Shown piece after piece: positions 1 through 12,130 of a stretch of 64,000 bases of DNA (within the stretch, counting starts at the first letter, position 1; every line of letters starts with the position of its first letter). Under the pieces are notes generated by a model that ran no database searches, was not told where the DNA came from, and saw only the letters and a program-made list of their open reading frames with translations. The stretch comes from Halichoerus grypus. Lineage: Eukaryota; Chordata; Mammalia; Carnivora; Phocidae. A program made the position numbers and the translations under genes. Where the stretch lies: assembly GCF_964656455.1 (NCBI RefSeq), contig NC_135713.1, positions 187,792,187 through 187,856,186 of the forward strand. The letters run 5' to 3'.

Positions 1-3000
1 GATCTCTTGCACGGTTCTTCCACTGCGTCCGTGTGGGTACATGTTCATGGGACACGCCTGGAGAAGGAAGGGGTTTGGGGAAGGGAGTATCAACCAGGCT
101 GGCTCAGATGGGTTCCCCCAGCAGGGCTGGACCCCAGCTTCTGCCTGGGTTAGGGGCTGTGGCCCCGGAGGATGGGTCTTTTAGGTAAAGTAGCAATCAG
201 GTGCCAGGTGGAGATCGGGGATTCGCAGGCAGAGCCCTTACTGCAGGGCTGAGCATCCTCCCCTGGCAAGAGGATATTCCTGCATTAGCGTCCAGGCACA
301 CCCAGCTGCCTTCTGCTAAATCCAGTCTCCCAGGCCCCCTGCCCACCTCACCCCCAGTGCCCTCACCAGCAGAACGTTCTTGGAGTTGCCCTGCCGTGGA
401 CTGCTGGCAGGGGCTTCACCTTCTGGGGCTGGGTACCCGTGGGTGGGGCAGAGACGGTGCCCGTTGCTGTTGGGTTGCTGGCAGCTGTGGTGGGCAGGGC
501 CAGGGGGCCAGGCGGGAGGGTAGGAGGAGGAAGCCTGGCGTAAACCATTCAGGGCCTCATTATGATGCTGGGCAGCCATGACGTTGTTGTCATTGGGGAC
601 AGGAGGGCAGCCCTGACTCTCCCAGCAGTGTGGGGTGGTGGCCGGAGGGCTGCCGGATGCATGGTTGGCATTGAAGTTGCCGGGTGAGGTGCCCAGCTTG
701 TCGTGGGCATAGGTGAAGATTTCTCGGTGGGCCCGGGCCACCTGGGATATCACATCCTCCACCGTGGGCTCAGGACTTGGGGACCGGGGAGGCGTCAGCT
801 GTTGTGGGAATTGGGAGAAGCCCACCAAGGGTGAGGGGGCCGGAGCGGGAGGTGGTGAGGGGCCCATGGGGCCTGGGGCCGGGTGCTGGGCGGGCGAGGT
901 TTCCAACGGGCACTGGCTGCTCAGCTGGTTGTTGGCCAGGTTCATGGCGCTCTGCATCTCGGCAAGCATCCGCTGCTTCTCTCGTTTGGGGATGCGCCCG
1001 AAGCGCACAGCTGTGGCGGGATGAGAGCAGCGTCAGGAAGTTCTCATACACGCTCACGTGCTTCTCTTCCTTCCTTCCTCCTGAAAGGGCAAGGCCCTCA
1101 AGGCTTGGGGTTCCACATCAAAACCAGAACCAAGGCCACGCCCACTGAGGGGGGTTTTCCAAGTAGGGAAGGAGCTAACAGGAGAGAAGTGTGTTTACCC
1201 GAGAGGATGAAAGATGGGCGTCCCCGACGCAAAGGAGCCTCACAGTATGACGGGTCTCCGTTGGGACATTTTAAAAGGAGGGATGAACTCAGGAACTTTG
1301 GGTGGAAGGGGGGGGCGTGGGGGGGATGCTTGTGGGGCAACGGTGCCGCCCTACCGTCTCGAGACATGCCCACAGAGAGACACTTCTTGAAGCGACACTG
1401 CTGGCAGCGGTTCCGATTGATGCGGACAATGGAGCAATTCTCGTTCTTCAGACACCTTTTGTACTGGATGTTCTGCTGGATGCTCCGACGGAAAAAGCCC
1501 TGGGAGGATAGGGGCAGCTAGTGAGCATCTCTGTCCGGGCCAGGCCTGCGCGCCCGCCCTTACCCCCACCCCACCTCACCTTGCAGCCCTCACAGGCATG
1601 CACGCCGTAGTGGAAGCCCGAGGCCACGTCCCCGCACACTTTACACAGGAGCACCATGCCATTCAGCTCTGTGGGAAGAGAGAGGCCGCGGCTGAGCAGG
1701 AGGGCCGTCTGAGCAGCCAGAGATGGCTGGACAGCGGTTGGTGCAACTCTAGGAGAAAGCCCCCGCGAATAACGGTGTCACGGGAACGCCAAGTCCCAAC
1801 CTAGGCCTGGCCGCTTTCCCCAGATCAGCTGGAAATTTACGCACTGGTGATGTTGCTGGTGCTCTTGCTGGGGGACACTCGGCTGCTATCTTCCAGGGCC
1901 ACTTGTAGACCCCCTGGGGGGCTCCCATTATAGAAGGAGGAGGAGGACGATGATGAGGAAGATGAAGAAGGGGAGCCATCATCACTTAAGCTGGGTGGAA
2001 TGCTCCCAAAGGAGCGAGCTGGGTCCTGGGTGAGGGAGCCCGTGGGTGACGGTGGGAAGTAGGCAGGGCAGCCTTGAGTCAGGGACTGGAAGCTGCCATT
2101 TGAGCTGTCGCTGTAGAGAGACTCAGGGCTGGTGCGGCTTGGGGAGGAGCCGCTGGAGCCAATGTAGGTGATGACACCACCTGGCAGGAGAACACAAGGG
2201 AAGGGGGTGTCAGCCGCCAAATATCTTTGGTCCCAGGGCACCACTCTGCTCATCCCCCCCCCACCTTCCTCTCCCAAACACTGCTGGATGCTCAGAAGTT
2301 AACTATGTGGAACCCTGAATCTTGGGAGTCCCAGGAAGAGCCGCAGTGAGCAACTCCCCAACACGTACCAGACATGACATGGCCAACCAACACCCCAAGA
2401 CCCTTTGCAGGGCACATTCAGCTTCTGCCTTGGGTGTGAGGTGCCTCCCTAGAGGCAGGACCTCTGCAGGCATCTCACGTATGTACCCCCCCGACCCCTG
2501 CCCAGGACGCCTTCCCTGGGAATATCGCCTGCAGCTAATGATTGAGTTGTCAGAGGCAGACCTGACAATGGGATGAGCCTTTGAGACCCATTCAGAATGC
2601 CCAGTTTCCCCTACCCCCCCAAAAAAAAAACCAGCTGCCAATGTTAACACCAAGACCATTCCAGGGATGAGACTATGGAGGGCCAGCTAGCCAACACTGA
2701 CGAGAGTAGAGGTCTTAACAAGAGTAAGCCAGTCACATTCCCCCAAAACTGGAAGACATATTCTCCCAAGATACTGAAGGTACTGAACCTGCCCAGGCTG
2801 GTTCCCCTGGCCTCCAAGAGCAAGAGTCAGAGCAGATTCTCCCTCCGAGTCCAAGAAAGACTTAGCAGTGCACATTGCGGGAGGTGGACATGAAAAAAAA
2901 AATTGTCCAGCCTAAGGCTTTGGAAATTCCCTTCTAGATCTCTCAGCCTGGTGACAATGACCTTGGCTCTCCAGCCATTTAGGGACTTTGGCCCTCTGGT

Positions 3001-4964
3001 TACATTGCCAACCAGGTGGCTGTGTTCCCGTGGTATTAGGAGGAGAAAAGGTGACCTGCCTGCCACACCTTTGCCAGGCACCTAGCTTGGCCTGCCACAG
3101 GAGGGGTGGGAGAAGGGAGGAGACACGTGTGAGCCGACACAAGCCATGTCACCGTGTATCCAGAGGCACATGTCTTGCTCACCCACTGACACACACTGAG
3201 CTGGGCAGGGCAACCTTAAAATAGCTCAAGGTTGGTCAGGGTGAACCCAGTTCCCAGTAAAATAGTTGCACAACAGATCAGCTCCTACAGTTTCAGGGTT
3301 CAGGTGGGAGGGGAAATGGGATATTATTTGGTGGTAAATGAACCTGACCTAATTCACCCATCCCCCAAAAGGGAGTAAGACCTTCATCCAAAGATAATCC
3401 GAACCTGGAAGTGAGGGGCATGCCCAAAAGAGTCTAGTTCTAGATTTAGATCTATCACAACCAACTTGATTTGTGACCTAGAGGAAATTAACTCCCCTCC
3501 CTGGGTCTCAGTTTTCCTTTCTGTAAAGAGAAAAAAAAAAAGGAAAAAAAGGTGAAAGCTTCAGTTACGATTCTGGGATGTAGCTGTTCTGGGGAAGTCC
3601 TTCGTGACAAACTGCTGCTTGCTTGGTGGGGGTGGGGAGTAAGACAGTGTTTGCAGGACTAAGGAAAGAGATGCTCCAGGAACAGCAAGAATTTGGAACG
3701 CGGCGAAACTGAGTCTAAAGGCAGTAAAGTGAAGTAGGTGCAAACAGAATAAAAAGGAAAAGAACGAGGAGAAGGGTGGCTAGATGTGAGGTACCATTGA
3801 GGAGTGTAAACATGAGGCCACGAGAGGTCACGGATGGCTCCATCTTACTCTGCTTCGGTGATGGGGAGAAAGGGGGCCCCAGGCAGGCGGACAGGAAAAG
3901 GAGGCAGGCGGGGGCGGTGAGTCAGCCCAGCTTCACCCAGATCTTGGCGGGGCGGGGCGGGAGCCGGGCCCTCAGCCGGCCTCACGTCCCCACTCCACGT
4001 GTGCCTCCTGCACGTGGCTCCCCAACGAGGAACCCCGGAACTCGGGGCCCCGCCCTCTCCCCTTCCCGTCAATCGGGAGCAGCAGCCCCGCCCCCGTCCC
4101 GCCCCTCCCGGGCCTCCGGGTCCTGGGCTGGGCCCCAAACGCCAGCCGGGCCGGGGCAACTGAGGGGAGGAGAGAAGGGAACACGCGTTGCCGGGGCGAC
4201 CCGGGGGGGCGGAGCTCATTATGTAACGGGGCCGGAAGGCAACGACCAATGGGGTGGCGGCCACGGCTTCTGCTGAATGAAAACAAACGCAGCACGTGGG
4301 CCCGACTCCGCAGCCATGTGAGCCCTCCGGGCCTCCCGATCGCTGTGGGTGTCCTCCCTGGGGCAGGGCACCACTCTGCTGGCGCCTCAAGTGCCGCTCC
4401 CTACTGTCACTGAGGATTCCCCAGTGAGATCCGACCCATTCCCCCCAGTCCCTCCCGCCTGGAGCCCCTATCGCCCCACTGCTTCTCAGGTTCCCTTGAG
4501 CTTGCAGGAACTAGGGGAGGAGGAAGAGAAGAAGGAGAGGGGTCCTCTTTCCGAGAAAGCCAGGCATGCCACAGCTGCAGCGAGGGGGGAGGGGGAGGTA
4601 GGGGCGTTTGGGGCTCTGCTCCAAAGCTCCCAGTCCCTCAAAACTGTGCATCTTACCACACGTACCCGCTCTCCATTACCTCCTGCCCGGGATCCGAGTC
4701 TTTCGGGCTAAAAGGAGCTTTGGGACTCTGAGAGGTGGTGGTGGGGCGCCTCTGGGCGCATTCCCAGGACGAACAACTCGCTCTTGAAATCCCAGCCTAT
4801 GGTCCCCATTATGCTAGCAAATCCCCGGGCCGAGGGAGTCCCCAGTCCCTTACAAAGTTCCTCTTGTTCTAAGGCATATATGGAAGTGAGGAGACAGTGA
4901 CAAAGAATGATGATAGTAAAGGAACCCCGGTACCTGTGTTATTGTTGGAGTCCAGGGTCGTCAT
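1..4964 (-). CDS. NR1D1: NR1D1 (REV-ERB alpha) nuclear receptor, 5' part of the coding region, partial at window edge
   Basis: Clock repressor of the nuclear receptor family; binds RORE and Rev-DR2 sites and, in the known protein, recruits NCoR/HDAC3 when heme is bound. Coding exons on the minus strand: 4964-4934, 2180-1845, 1668-1580, 1499-1355, 1010-367 and 57-1 (incomplete). All introns are GT-AG and phases join exactly, giving 434 codons. The start is MTTLDSNNN at 4964, followed by a Ser-rich region with an SPSRTSPES stretch (GSK3 sites in the known protein). The DNA-binding domain spans about residues 131-192: C131, C134, C148, C151 form finger 1 with P-box CEGCK, and C168, C174, C184, C187 form finger 2. 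The two fingers are split by an intron. A long Pro/Ser hinge fills exon 5. Exon 6 begins [11 protein letters not shown], at the entry to the ligand-binding domain, which lies outside the window. No stop or frameshift seen. Confidence 0.97.
2181..4933 (-). other. NR1D1: NR1D1 intron 1
   Basis: GT-AG intron of 2,753 nt between coding exons 1 and 2. Apart from the CpG block at 3930-4350 it holds a MIR-like fragment near 3465-3530 (minus orientation; reads like the conserved MIR core 'ctgggtctcagttttccttt') and A-rich runs. A near-match to a RORE (GAATTAGGTCA, 10 of 11, minus strand) lies at about 3344-3356. No extra exon is evident. Confidence 0.75.
3930..4350 (-). promoter_or_regulatory. NR1D1: CpG-rich E-box/D-box module in NR1D1 intron 1 (candidate second promoter)
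   Basis: GC- and CpG-dense block inside intron 1. It holds three perfect CACGTG E-boxes (3996-4001, 4011-4016, 4293-4298), a D-box TTATGTAAC (4219-4227) for DBP/TEF/HLF or NFIL3, a CCAAT box (4246-4250) and an X-box-like GTTGCCGGGGCGAC (4187-4200). Known biology: NR1D1 is driven by several E-boxes plus D-boxes, and an alternative internal promoter has been described in mammals. That this block is that promoter is an inference. Confidence 0.65.
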
Positions 4965-5565
4965 GTCTTCACCGGCTGAGAGCGGTCATTCAAACTGGAC
5001 CTTGACACAAACTGGAGGTTGCAATTGCCGCTGTCGCCCCCTGGGCAGTGACTGAGGGCGGGGAATGGACCCCGCGGATCACAAGCAGGATCCGAGGCAC
5101 CCTGCAGCAAGGTCTCAGGGTGGCCGGACTGCAGCCCTGCAGAAGGGTAGGACGCAGAGGCAACGGAGGTCTGCTTTGCATGGGAAGAGCAGAGTGTGGG
5201 GGAGGGGGGAAATCAGCCTGCTGTAGTTCTGGCTGGAAGGTAGCAAGGAGGGTCGGGTCTCTGCAGTGCACGGGGTGCCACTGCCTGACGGCTTCACAGC
5301 GCTGCAGGGTAGCGAATCTGGAGCTCCCGGTGCAAAAGTCCCAGAGGGAGAGAGGATGCAGTCAGGAAGTAAGTAGGTGATGGGGAGAAAGGGGGCACCC
5401 AGGCGCAAAGAAGCGAGACGTGTGCCCTGCTACGTTCCCTCGGCAGCAATATTTCACTCTGCCAATCTCAGCCGCCTTTTGCCCCAGCCTTTTTCCCTGG
5501 GACAGAGGGCTCTGCGCAGGCGCCAGCAACCCAGGGTTCCCGGGCCGCACGCGGCACTGGAGCAG
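4935..5565 (-). other. NR1D1: NR1D1 exon 1 5' UTR and core promoter flank
   Basis: Transcription runs leftward. The stretch from the start codon (4964) out to about 5565 is GC-rich and would be the roughly 600-nt 5' UTR of exon 1. The transcription start is inferred, not seen: it is placed just downstream (gene sense) of the Rev-DR2 element at 5594-5613, because in human that element is close to the start site. Exon 1 ends at 4934 with donor GTACCG. Confidence 0.6.
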
Positions 5566-5593
5566 GTACCATGTGATCCCAGGGAGCGCCTCG

Positions 5594-5613
5594 TGCCCCA
5601 GTGACACACTTTT
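5594..5613 (-). promoter_or_regulatory. NR1D1: Rev-DR2 autoregulatory element in NR1D1 promoter
   Basis: On the minus strand this reads AAAAGTGTGTCACTGGGGCA, identical as far as I recall to the Rev-DR2 site described in the human REV-ERB alpha promoter, where the protein represses its own gene and ROR or PPAR alpha can activate it. Two GTGTCA/GGGGCA-type half-sites are separated by 2 nt, with an A-rich 5' flank. Placed just upstream of the inferred transcription start. Confidence 0.85.
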
Positions 5614-5624
5614 CCAGCAGCAGG

Positions 5625-5630
5625 CACGTT
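5625..5630. promoter_or_regulatory. E'-box (CACGTT) in NR1D1 proximal promoter
   Basis: CACGTT lies 11 nt upstream (gene sense) of the Rev-DR2 site. CLOCK:BMAL1 uses such non-canonical E'-boxes at clock genes. A six-base match alone is weak; its position gives it weight. Confidence 0.4.
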
Positions 5631-5919
5631 GAGCTCCGTGCGCCTGCGTAACGCTAAGCCTGTCGGGATTTGTAGTCCACTGGCAAAGTGGGCGGACTGC
5701 GTTTATTTCCCTTTCTGCCTTGCAAAAGCCGTTGCTGGGGCCGGGGAGGAGCTAAGAGCCGAATGGGGTGGGGTGCACTGAAAAGTCAGGGTGGCGTGTT
5801 TGGAAAGCCTGTATGGCAGAGGCATGTGAATTCCTGGGGAGGGACTGGCCAGCTTGGCTGCTCCCTGGGAGATCAAAGCTAACAGGCTCTTTCTGCAAAC
5901 CTTGCAAACGTGAGGGCTT

Positions 5920-5925
5920 CACGTG
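5920..5925. promoter_or_regulatory. Canonical E-box (CACGTG) upstream of NR1D1
   Basis: Perfect CACGTG about 310 bp upstream of the Rev-DR2 element. Canonical E-boxes in the NR1D1 promoter are the known CLOCK:BMAL1 input to this gene. Confidence 0.5.
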
Positions 5926-8108
5926 ATTGCAGGACTGACCTCGCCTTGAGGTTCCTGGTGACACAGGGAGAGATGACAAGTAGCCGGGGGAGATATCCCC
6001 AGAGTAAGGAACTTAAGCTGAGTTTCTGCTGCAGGGCCAAGTCCTGAGACCAAAAGGAAATGTGACCCCTTTTCCCTTCTAGTCTCCTTAGGGAGAACAC
6101 CCCTAGGGAAAGGAGTTGTTGCCATGGGGGTGACGTTGTCCCTAGGGACTCCCTGTTTGCTTGTATGACACCACCCCACTCATTTGAGGTGACTTTGCGG
6201 TGAGTCATTTCCCTTTGTCTGGGAAATAAAAAAGACCAGGGAGGGGAACTTCATGGTGAAAGTGCTTTGAGGTCCTAAAGTAATGGGGCCAAAGGTGAGG
6301 CAGGGGTCTGGGGGCAGAGTGACACCCCATCCCCCCACCACCAATGCTTGAGTGCAGCATGTAGATCCCACAGAAGGGAACTCAGAAGGGAACTTGAAGA
6401 TCACCTTAACCCCTGCCCCCTTTCCTCAGTATCCTTTCCTTGGTAAGAAGAAAATGAGGCCTAGAAGAAGTGGGTGGCCCAAGGTCAGACATTCATTCCT
6501 AGTTCCCTCCGCCCACCCTAAACAGCAGGGAGATGGGCAGACATGCAAGGGAAACACTGACCAGGGGTTAGAAACAGCCAGCTCTCCCTTCAGAGCAGCA
6601 ATTATCCCACTGGTGGAAATGGGTCTCTCCTGCTCGAGGACTTGGGACTGTGGGGAGAGATGGGGCCTCTTCTTCAAGCAGCCAAGTGAGCCTGAGCCAC
6701 CTGCTGCTTCCTGCTAATTCCTCCTTGTCCCATCGCTTCTAGGGAGGTTTTTGTTTTTGTTTTTGTTTCCCTGCACAGGAAGCCCTTCCCCACTTGTTCA
6801 CAGACAGCTCCTGGGGCAGCACTGAGGGATGCCTGGAAACATGACAGTCACCAGAGAGGTGGAAAAAAGGAGGAGTGTGGGCACCAAGGAAGGAGGAACC
6901 TGGGTAGTGAGGAAGCGCGCGAACCAAGAGAGGACAGTGAGGTTGACTGAGAGGAGGTGACTGAGTAGCTGGCTTGACCACTGACCCTCTGACTCCCAGG
7001 AGATGTGCTCCCTCAAATGGGCTCCTTAGAATAGTCTGGACTTCAGCTTTATGCCCCCACCCCCAAGGAAAAGTGGGAGAGAGAAGACGGTGGGCTCTTC
7101 CCTGGCCTGTCCTGGGCCTCTGGCCCAGGGCTGGGAAGCTGTAGCCCAGCGAGCCTGGGAGGGCCTGGGAGGGGCTAGGACAAACAAGGAAAGAGGCTTT
7201 TCAGGAAAAACTTGGTTCTGACCTCAGCCTTCTCCCCTCCCCCTCCTGCTGGGCTCTGGAGGGAATGCTGGGAGGTGAGCTGCTGTGTCCAGTACTGCAT
7301 GCTCTCTGTGCTCTTCCTGGCTCTTCCTCATGGCCAGGGCCAGGGCTCAGGTATCTGCCAGGGCTGGATTCAAGATCAGGGCCCTTGGCGTGACCTCTAG
7401 TGCCCCACCAGCCCCAGCACCCACACCAGCACACTCCCCTTAGTTGTCCTGGACCCTCCCTGAGGCCCACAGCTCTGTTCATTGCTCATGATTCTGTCCA
7501 CCCCCTGTTCTACTTGTTGCTCTTTTTCCCTATAGGGAAAGGGCCAAGGGTCAAGAATCTCTCCCTGAGTTTGCAGCCAGGGAGAGGGAAGAGGAAGCAA
7601 AGGCAGGGAGAGCTGAAATTCAGTCAGCCTAACTCTTGGCAAGGAGCTGGGTTGTTTTGCAGTCTGAGTGAGGTATGAAGGCGGAGGCTGGGAGGGAGGA
7701 AGCAAAGGGGAGGGGGTTACCTCTGCTCCCTCCTTCCCCTGCAGCACTTCTTATAGGGCCCCCCCTTTTTTTTCCCTGACAAAGAAGTAACTTTGGGATC
7801 TTTCTTCTACAATTGGAGGGAAAGATATAGAAGAATGAAGAGGCAGGACTCTTTCTTGGCTCCAGAAGCTTCTAGTCTATCCACCCCATTCCTTCTACTA
7901 CCAGCAGCTACTGGCAGAAGGACAGAGACCTATGGGACCCAGAGCCACCAAAGGGAGGGGGGAAAAGGCTGAGTAGTCTGGCCTTTGGGGACCTGGACTG
8001 GAATCTAGCTTTGGCCTCTCTTTGACCTCAACCTTGACCTTAAGACAACAGGTGCAATTCAACACAGACTCCCACCTCTCCTGACAGCTGGACATTCCAG
8101 TTCACTTC

Positions 8109-8111
<3 letters not shown>

Positions 8112-8149
<38 letters not shown>
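8112..8149. repeat. (CA)n microsatellite
   Basis: Uninterrupted CA dinucleotide run of about 19 units in intergenic DNA. Confidence 0.98.
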
Positions 8150-8151
<2 letters not shown>

Positions 8152-8635
8152 CGTTCCTCCTATAGCCAAATTCAGCCCAAGAAGGAACTGGACTCTTAAT
8201 AAACAGTGCTCAGCTTAGAACCGTATGGAATGGATGCACATCCAAGACCTGGCACAGCAAGGCACAGCCCAGGCTCCATGTTGCACACACTTCTTTCTAC
8301 TCAGATTCCTCAGAGTCTGAGGACTGACCTCACTATTGTGGGACAGGGTTGGATCATGTGTGTTTCCAAATATGTCTTTAAATTCTCCTGGATTTCTTTG
8401 GACAGCACAGATAAAGCAGGGGAAGGAAAGGGATCAAGAGCTCTAAATTCTAGTCAGAGTATGCATATGATCGTAAGAGTGAGAGACTGCGTGTGTGGAT
8501 GTGTGTAAAAGGTATGAGTGTGCACAGATGTGTGTGTTTGATCCAGGATCTAAGCTCCTTGCCAGTGTGTTGTTCTGGGTAATAGGGCAACGCCCTGGGC
8601 AAATCCTGGGTGGCCTAAATCTTGGGCTGACTGCT

Positions 8636-8670
8636 TGACTGACTGACTGACTGACTGACTGACTGACTGA
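8636..8670. repeat. (GACT)n tetranucleotide microsatellite
   Basis: About nine perfect GACT units in tandem. Confidence 0.98.
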
Positions 8671-9097
8671 GGGTGGGTCCTTGCTGGAAACCAGGTCAGG
8701 CTTCAGCCTTCTCTTCCCCCTCCTTTCTCACCAAGCAAATCATTGCCCAGGGGACTAACCTCCCTGCCCAGGTGATGCAAACCTGGGTCAGAAACCCTGG
8801 GGATGCTCCAGAATCAGGGAAGCAGCCCTGTGCCTGGGAGAGATTCATGCCTTGCCCTCCTAGATTCTTCTCCTATTCTCTAAAGGGCCAGCTGGCTTTC
8901 CTTCACCCACCCAAAGCGTTGATGTCTTGGGGAGAATTTCAAGAACATACCACAGGAGGGCCCAAGTCTGAGCTGATTTGTTCTTTGGTGGAGCTGGAGA
9001 AAGAGAGGGTGAAGCATGGTCTAGGGCTGAGTTCCACAGACGTGTTTTTGCCTCAGATTCTATTCCTACCTCACTACTCCTTTCTCCAAGGAAAGGA

Positions 9098-9290
9098 AAT
9101 AACAAGCATGTATTAAGTACCAACTGTATGCCAGGCTCTGGGCTAAGTGGTTTACATATATTATCTAATTTAATATCCATAACAACACTATGCTGCAGGT
9201 CTCATTCTCCTTTTAGAGATAGGGAACCTGAGACTTTGAGATGTTTGTTAGCTTGCCCGGGATGCGGCAGAGGCTGGGCGGTTTGTCTTG
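9098..9290 (+). repeat. MIR SINE (ancient, tRNA-derived)
   Basis: Reads as a diverged MIR in sense orientation: 'gtattaagtaccaactgtatgccaggc' type core, then 'ttacatatattatctaatttaat', then 'gatagggaacctgagac'. These are recognisable MIR consensus segments in the right order. Confidence 0.75.
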
Positions 9291-9904
9291 AAGCTGTCCT
9301 TGAAGTGAAGCACTGAAGATTGAGAAGACATCGCATCAAAAAGCGGTGGAGTCAGTGGAGATTTTGGAGGGGCTAAAGCTCCCCCAGCTATCTCTTGGGA
9401 CTACCCCTGTCAACGTCACAGTGAAAACAGGAGTGTTGGGAATCTGACCCCAGGTCTGAGGGTACAGCTGTTTCTACTAGCAAGACTGTCCATCTTGGAG
9501 AAAATGATCACTTCGACTGAAACACCAAAACCTCTGAGCGGCCATCTCGTCCTGGTGTTTCCTAAGCAATAATGCTGCTTGGAAGGGTGGCGCGTCAACA
9601 AGAAGAGAGAAGCCTAAAGCACCCCTACCCCTGTCCCCACAGGTACCTCACCTTCCCAGGCCCACATTTCCTCTTCCTTATCCTCTCCCCTATCTCCCTC
9701 CCACATTCCCCTTGTGCGGTTGTAAAGGGAGCGGGGGGCCAGGAGAGGGTGCAAGAAACACATAGCAAACTCATGTCCACAGAGACCCCTCCAGAGGTGG
9801 CAGCAGGCATCTGAACCCTCTTCTCCCCCTCTGACTTTGGGATCCACAGCTGGTGACAAGGGGAGGGGGCAGGTAGGTCAGGGCCCTTTAAAGCACCATG
9901 GTGC

Positions 9905-10078
9905 TTCCTTGAGGAGATGTATTAACGGACTGGTTCCTATGACTTCACATGGTGACAGATGGTAGCTATGCTTATTGTGGTGAGCGTTTTGTAAGGTATG
10001 TAAATGTTGAATCACTATGTTGTAAAAAATAATAATAATAAATAAAATAAAAACGTTTAATTAAAAAAATGAAAAAGA
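9905..10078 (+). repeat. LINE-1 3' end fragment
   Basis: Contains 'cttattgtggtgagcgttttg' and 'tgttgaatcactatgttgta', matching the typical mammalian L1 3' UTR terminal segment, followed by an A-rich tail of AATAA units. Confidence 0.6.
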
Positions 10079-10079
10079 A

Positions 10080-12130
10080 CGGATTCGTTCAACGAGAGTA
10101 GGGAGGGCCCCTAAAGTTGTGTACGAAGCCCTAAGGAAACAACATCTTACCTCCCCCATGTACCTGCTTGAGCAATGTGCACCTCTAAGTACAGCCCTTC
10201 TAAAGCCATCCACCATCCTAGGCCAATGCTTCTTCAGCAGATGCTTTGGGGAACCAGAAAGAGGTCCCCCTTTTAGAGGCCAGGATCCCACTCACATCAC
10301 AGGATCCAGGAGGTACATGGACTGTCCTTGGCAGTGGAAAACTAAGTCTCAGATCACCCTCTTTCTGGCATGGGGTTCCTCCCCCCGGGTTGGGGGTGTG
10401 GCATCCAGCACATGCTATGCCAAGGCCATGCTGTCCAACCTTTGCTACGCTGCTGCTGGAGCCTACTGGTGGTTTTGTCTTCCAGGCCTGGCAAAGGCCC
10501 GTTGTCTGTCCTTGAGCCTCTGTAGGACTGAGATGCAGGGGAGTGTGTGGGGAGTGAAGGGGTACCTGCGGTGCCTGCCTCTGTTTCCACCTCTTACCAC
10601 AAGCTCTAGGTCGAACCCTCTCCTTATCCCCATTCCTTGGGCCTCTGCAGATCTCCTTGTAGTTGCCTGGGGAGGCCAGAGGCTCATGACAGTCCTCGTG
10701 AGCAGGACGGACCTCGGAGGAACCATGGCCTGGGCAGACATTAGGGGCCCTGTGTGTCGCTTCTGGGAGGCTTACATAAACACTGGCTGGGATGGGGAGG
10801 GAAAGGAGGGGTGCAATGGGCTGCCCAGGAAAAAAAGCATCCCCCGCCCCTCCAAGCTCAGCCTGCATGGAAAGAAGGAAAGAAGCTCATTTTTCCCTCC
10901 TCCCATCCCTCTCCCCTGGTCTGCAGCTGTGAGTTGGGCCGGAAACACTGCAGTATCTTGGGGGAGGGGGGGCAGGAGAAGGAGAGAGAGAGACAGGATG
11001 CGACTTTGACTTCGCAAATTTGGGATCCCCCCCTTCTTCTAAATTGGGGGGGTAAAGGGGGGAGAAGCAATTTGCCAAAGAGATTTTCAATGCCACAGGA
11101 AGGAGCTTTGGCTCATTAGAATGCACAGTTTGCACCCTGAAAAAAAAATCTGTGCTGGTTGCAAAAATGCAGACGTGTGTAGGGGCCCAGCAGAGATTAA
11201 AAAAAAAAAAAAAAAAAGCGCTAGCTCTGCAATGCAGGATCTGCGAAGTTTTGGTGCGATGAGGAAATGTGGGTCGTGCTCGTTTCGTTTGCTTGTTCCT
11301 GCTAACCTACTGTCCGCCTGACTCCAGCACGGTCTCACATCCCAGCAAGTGGCACTGCTGCTCAGAAACGGGGTCAGGGGCGGGGGGTGGGGGGGTGGGG
11401 AGGTGGCCTGAGCAGAGGGCTGCAGTGGGGGTCTGGGGTTAGAGTGCTGAGAGACAGACTCCATGGGTCTGGGAGGGCCAGGTGGATGGGAGGGGACACT
11501 TCCATGAGGGATGGAGGCTGAGCTTGCCTTTCACACTAGCGTTTGTTCTCCAGCTGGACCGGGGTTAGTGCGAAGTTCCTCCAGATCCCCCCACCCCCCA
11601 CCCCACCCTCAGCCCCTCCCTATCCCCAATTGGCAGAGGGACTTTCCTTTTCCTGTCCCACAGACCACTGCTGCAAGAAACAACCCTGGCTTCTTGTCCC
11701 TGACCCCACAAATCCCTGAACTCTCCTTGTTCTAATCCCGGAATGGGCACTTGCTGCGTCTCTGTGTGGCATCCTCCTTCCTAGAAAGAGGGGGCCAGGC
11801 AGCCTGATTTGGGGAGCCCAGGCTGCAGGGAAACCAAGTCTTGGCTCCGGGCTGACATTGACACATCAACTCCAGTCCAGGGCTAGGGGCGGCCATCCTG
11901 TGCTCTTGGCTTGGGAAGGCCCTTTGTTCATACGGGGCCTAGGGCTCTGGGCCTATAAACGCCACTGGGTTGCCTGGGAGGAGACTATGCCTGGGAAAAC
12001 CATGTTTCTTTCCTGCGTATTTGCTCCCCCAGTGGTTCAGGAGAGACAAAAGGAGACAGAAGCAGGATAAAGAGCCTGCGGATAGGGAGAAGGGAGCCTA
12101 GTGCCCTTTTGCTCCTTCCCCATCTTTCCT
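10080..12130. other. Intergenic sequence, no gene seen
   Basis: Longest open frame (10119-11009, plus) lacks splice context, family motifs or coding-like composition and is taken as chance. An 18-nt poly(A) run lies near 11200. Sequence is otherwise unique. Confidence 0.55.

Larger units (their letters stand above)
5660..9095. other. Intergenic sequence upstream of NR1D1, no gene seen
   Basis: No splice-consistent coding exons and no recognised family in any frame. The ORFs present are short and of biased composition. Contents are ordinary unique sequence, one upstream E-box and two simple repeats (8112-8149 and 8636-8670). Confidence 0.6.

Noticed and set aside
3776..4390. Overlapping plus and minus open frames in NR1D1 intron 1
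   Set aside because: Explained by the CpG-rich promoter-like block; no exon boundaries fit.
8112..8670. Short direct repeats considered as a CRISPR-like array
   Set aside because: Plain di- and tetranucleotide microsatellites with no spacers, in a vertebrate genome.
10119..11009. 296-residue open frame in the intergenic region
   Set aside because: No recognised domain and no promoter or splice-site context. Several overlapping frames of similar quality exist on both strands.
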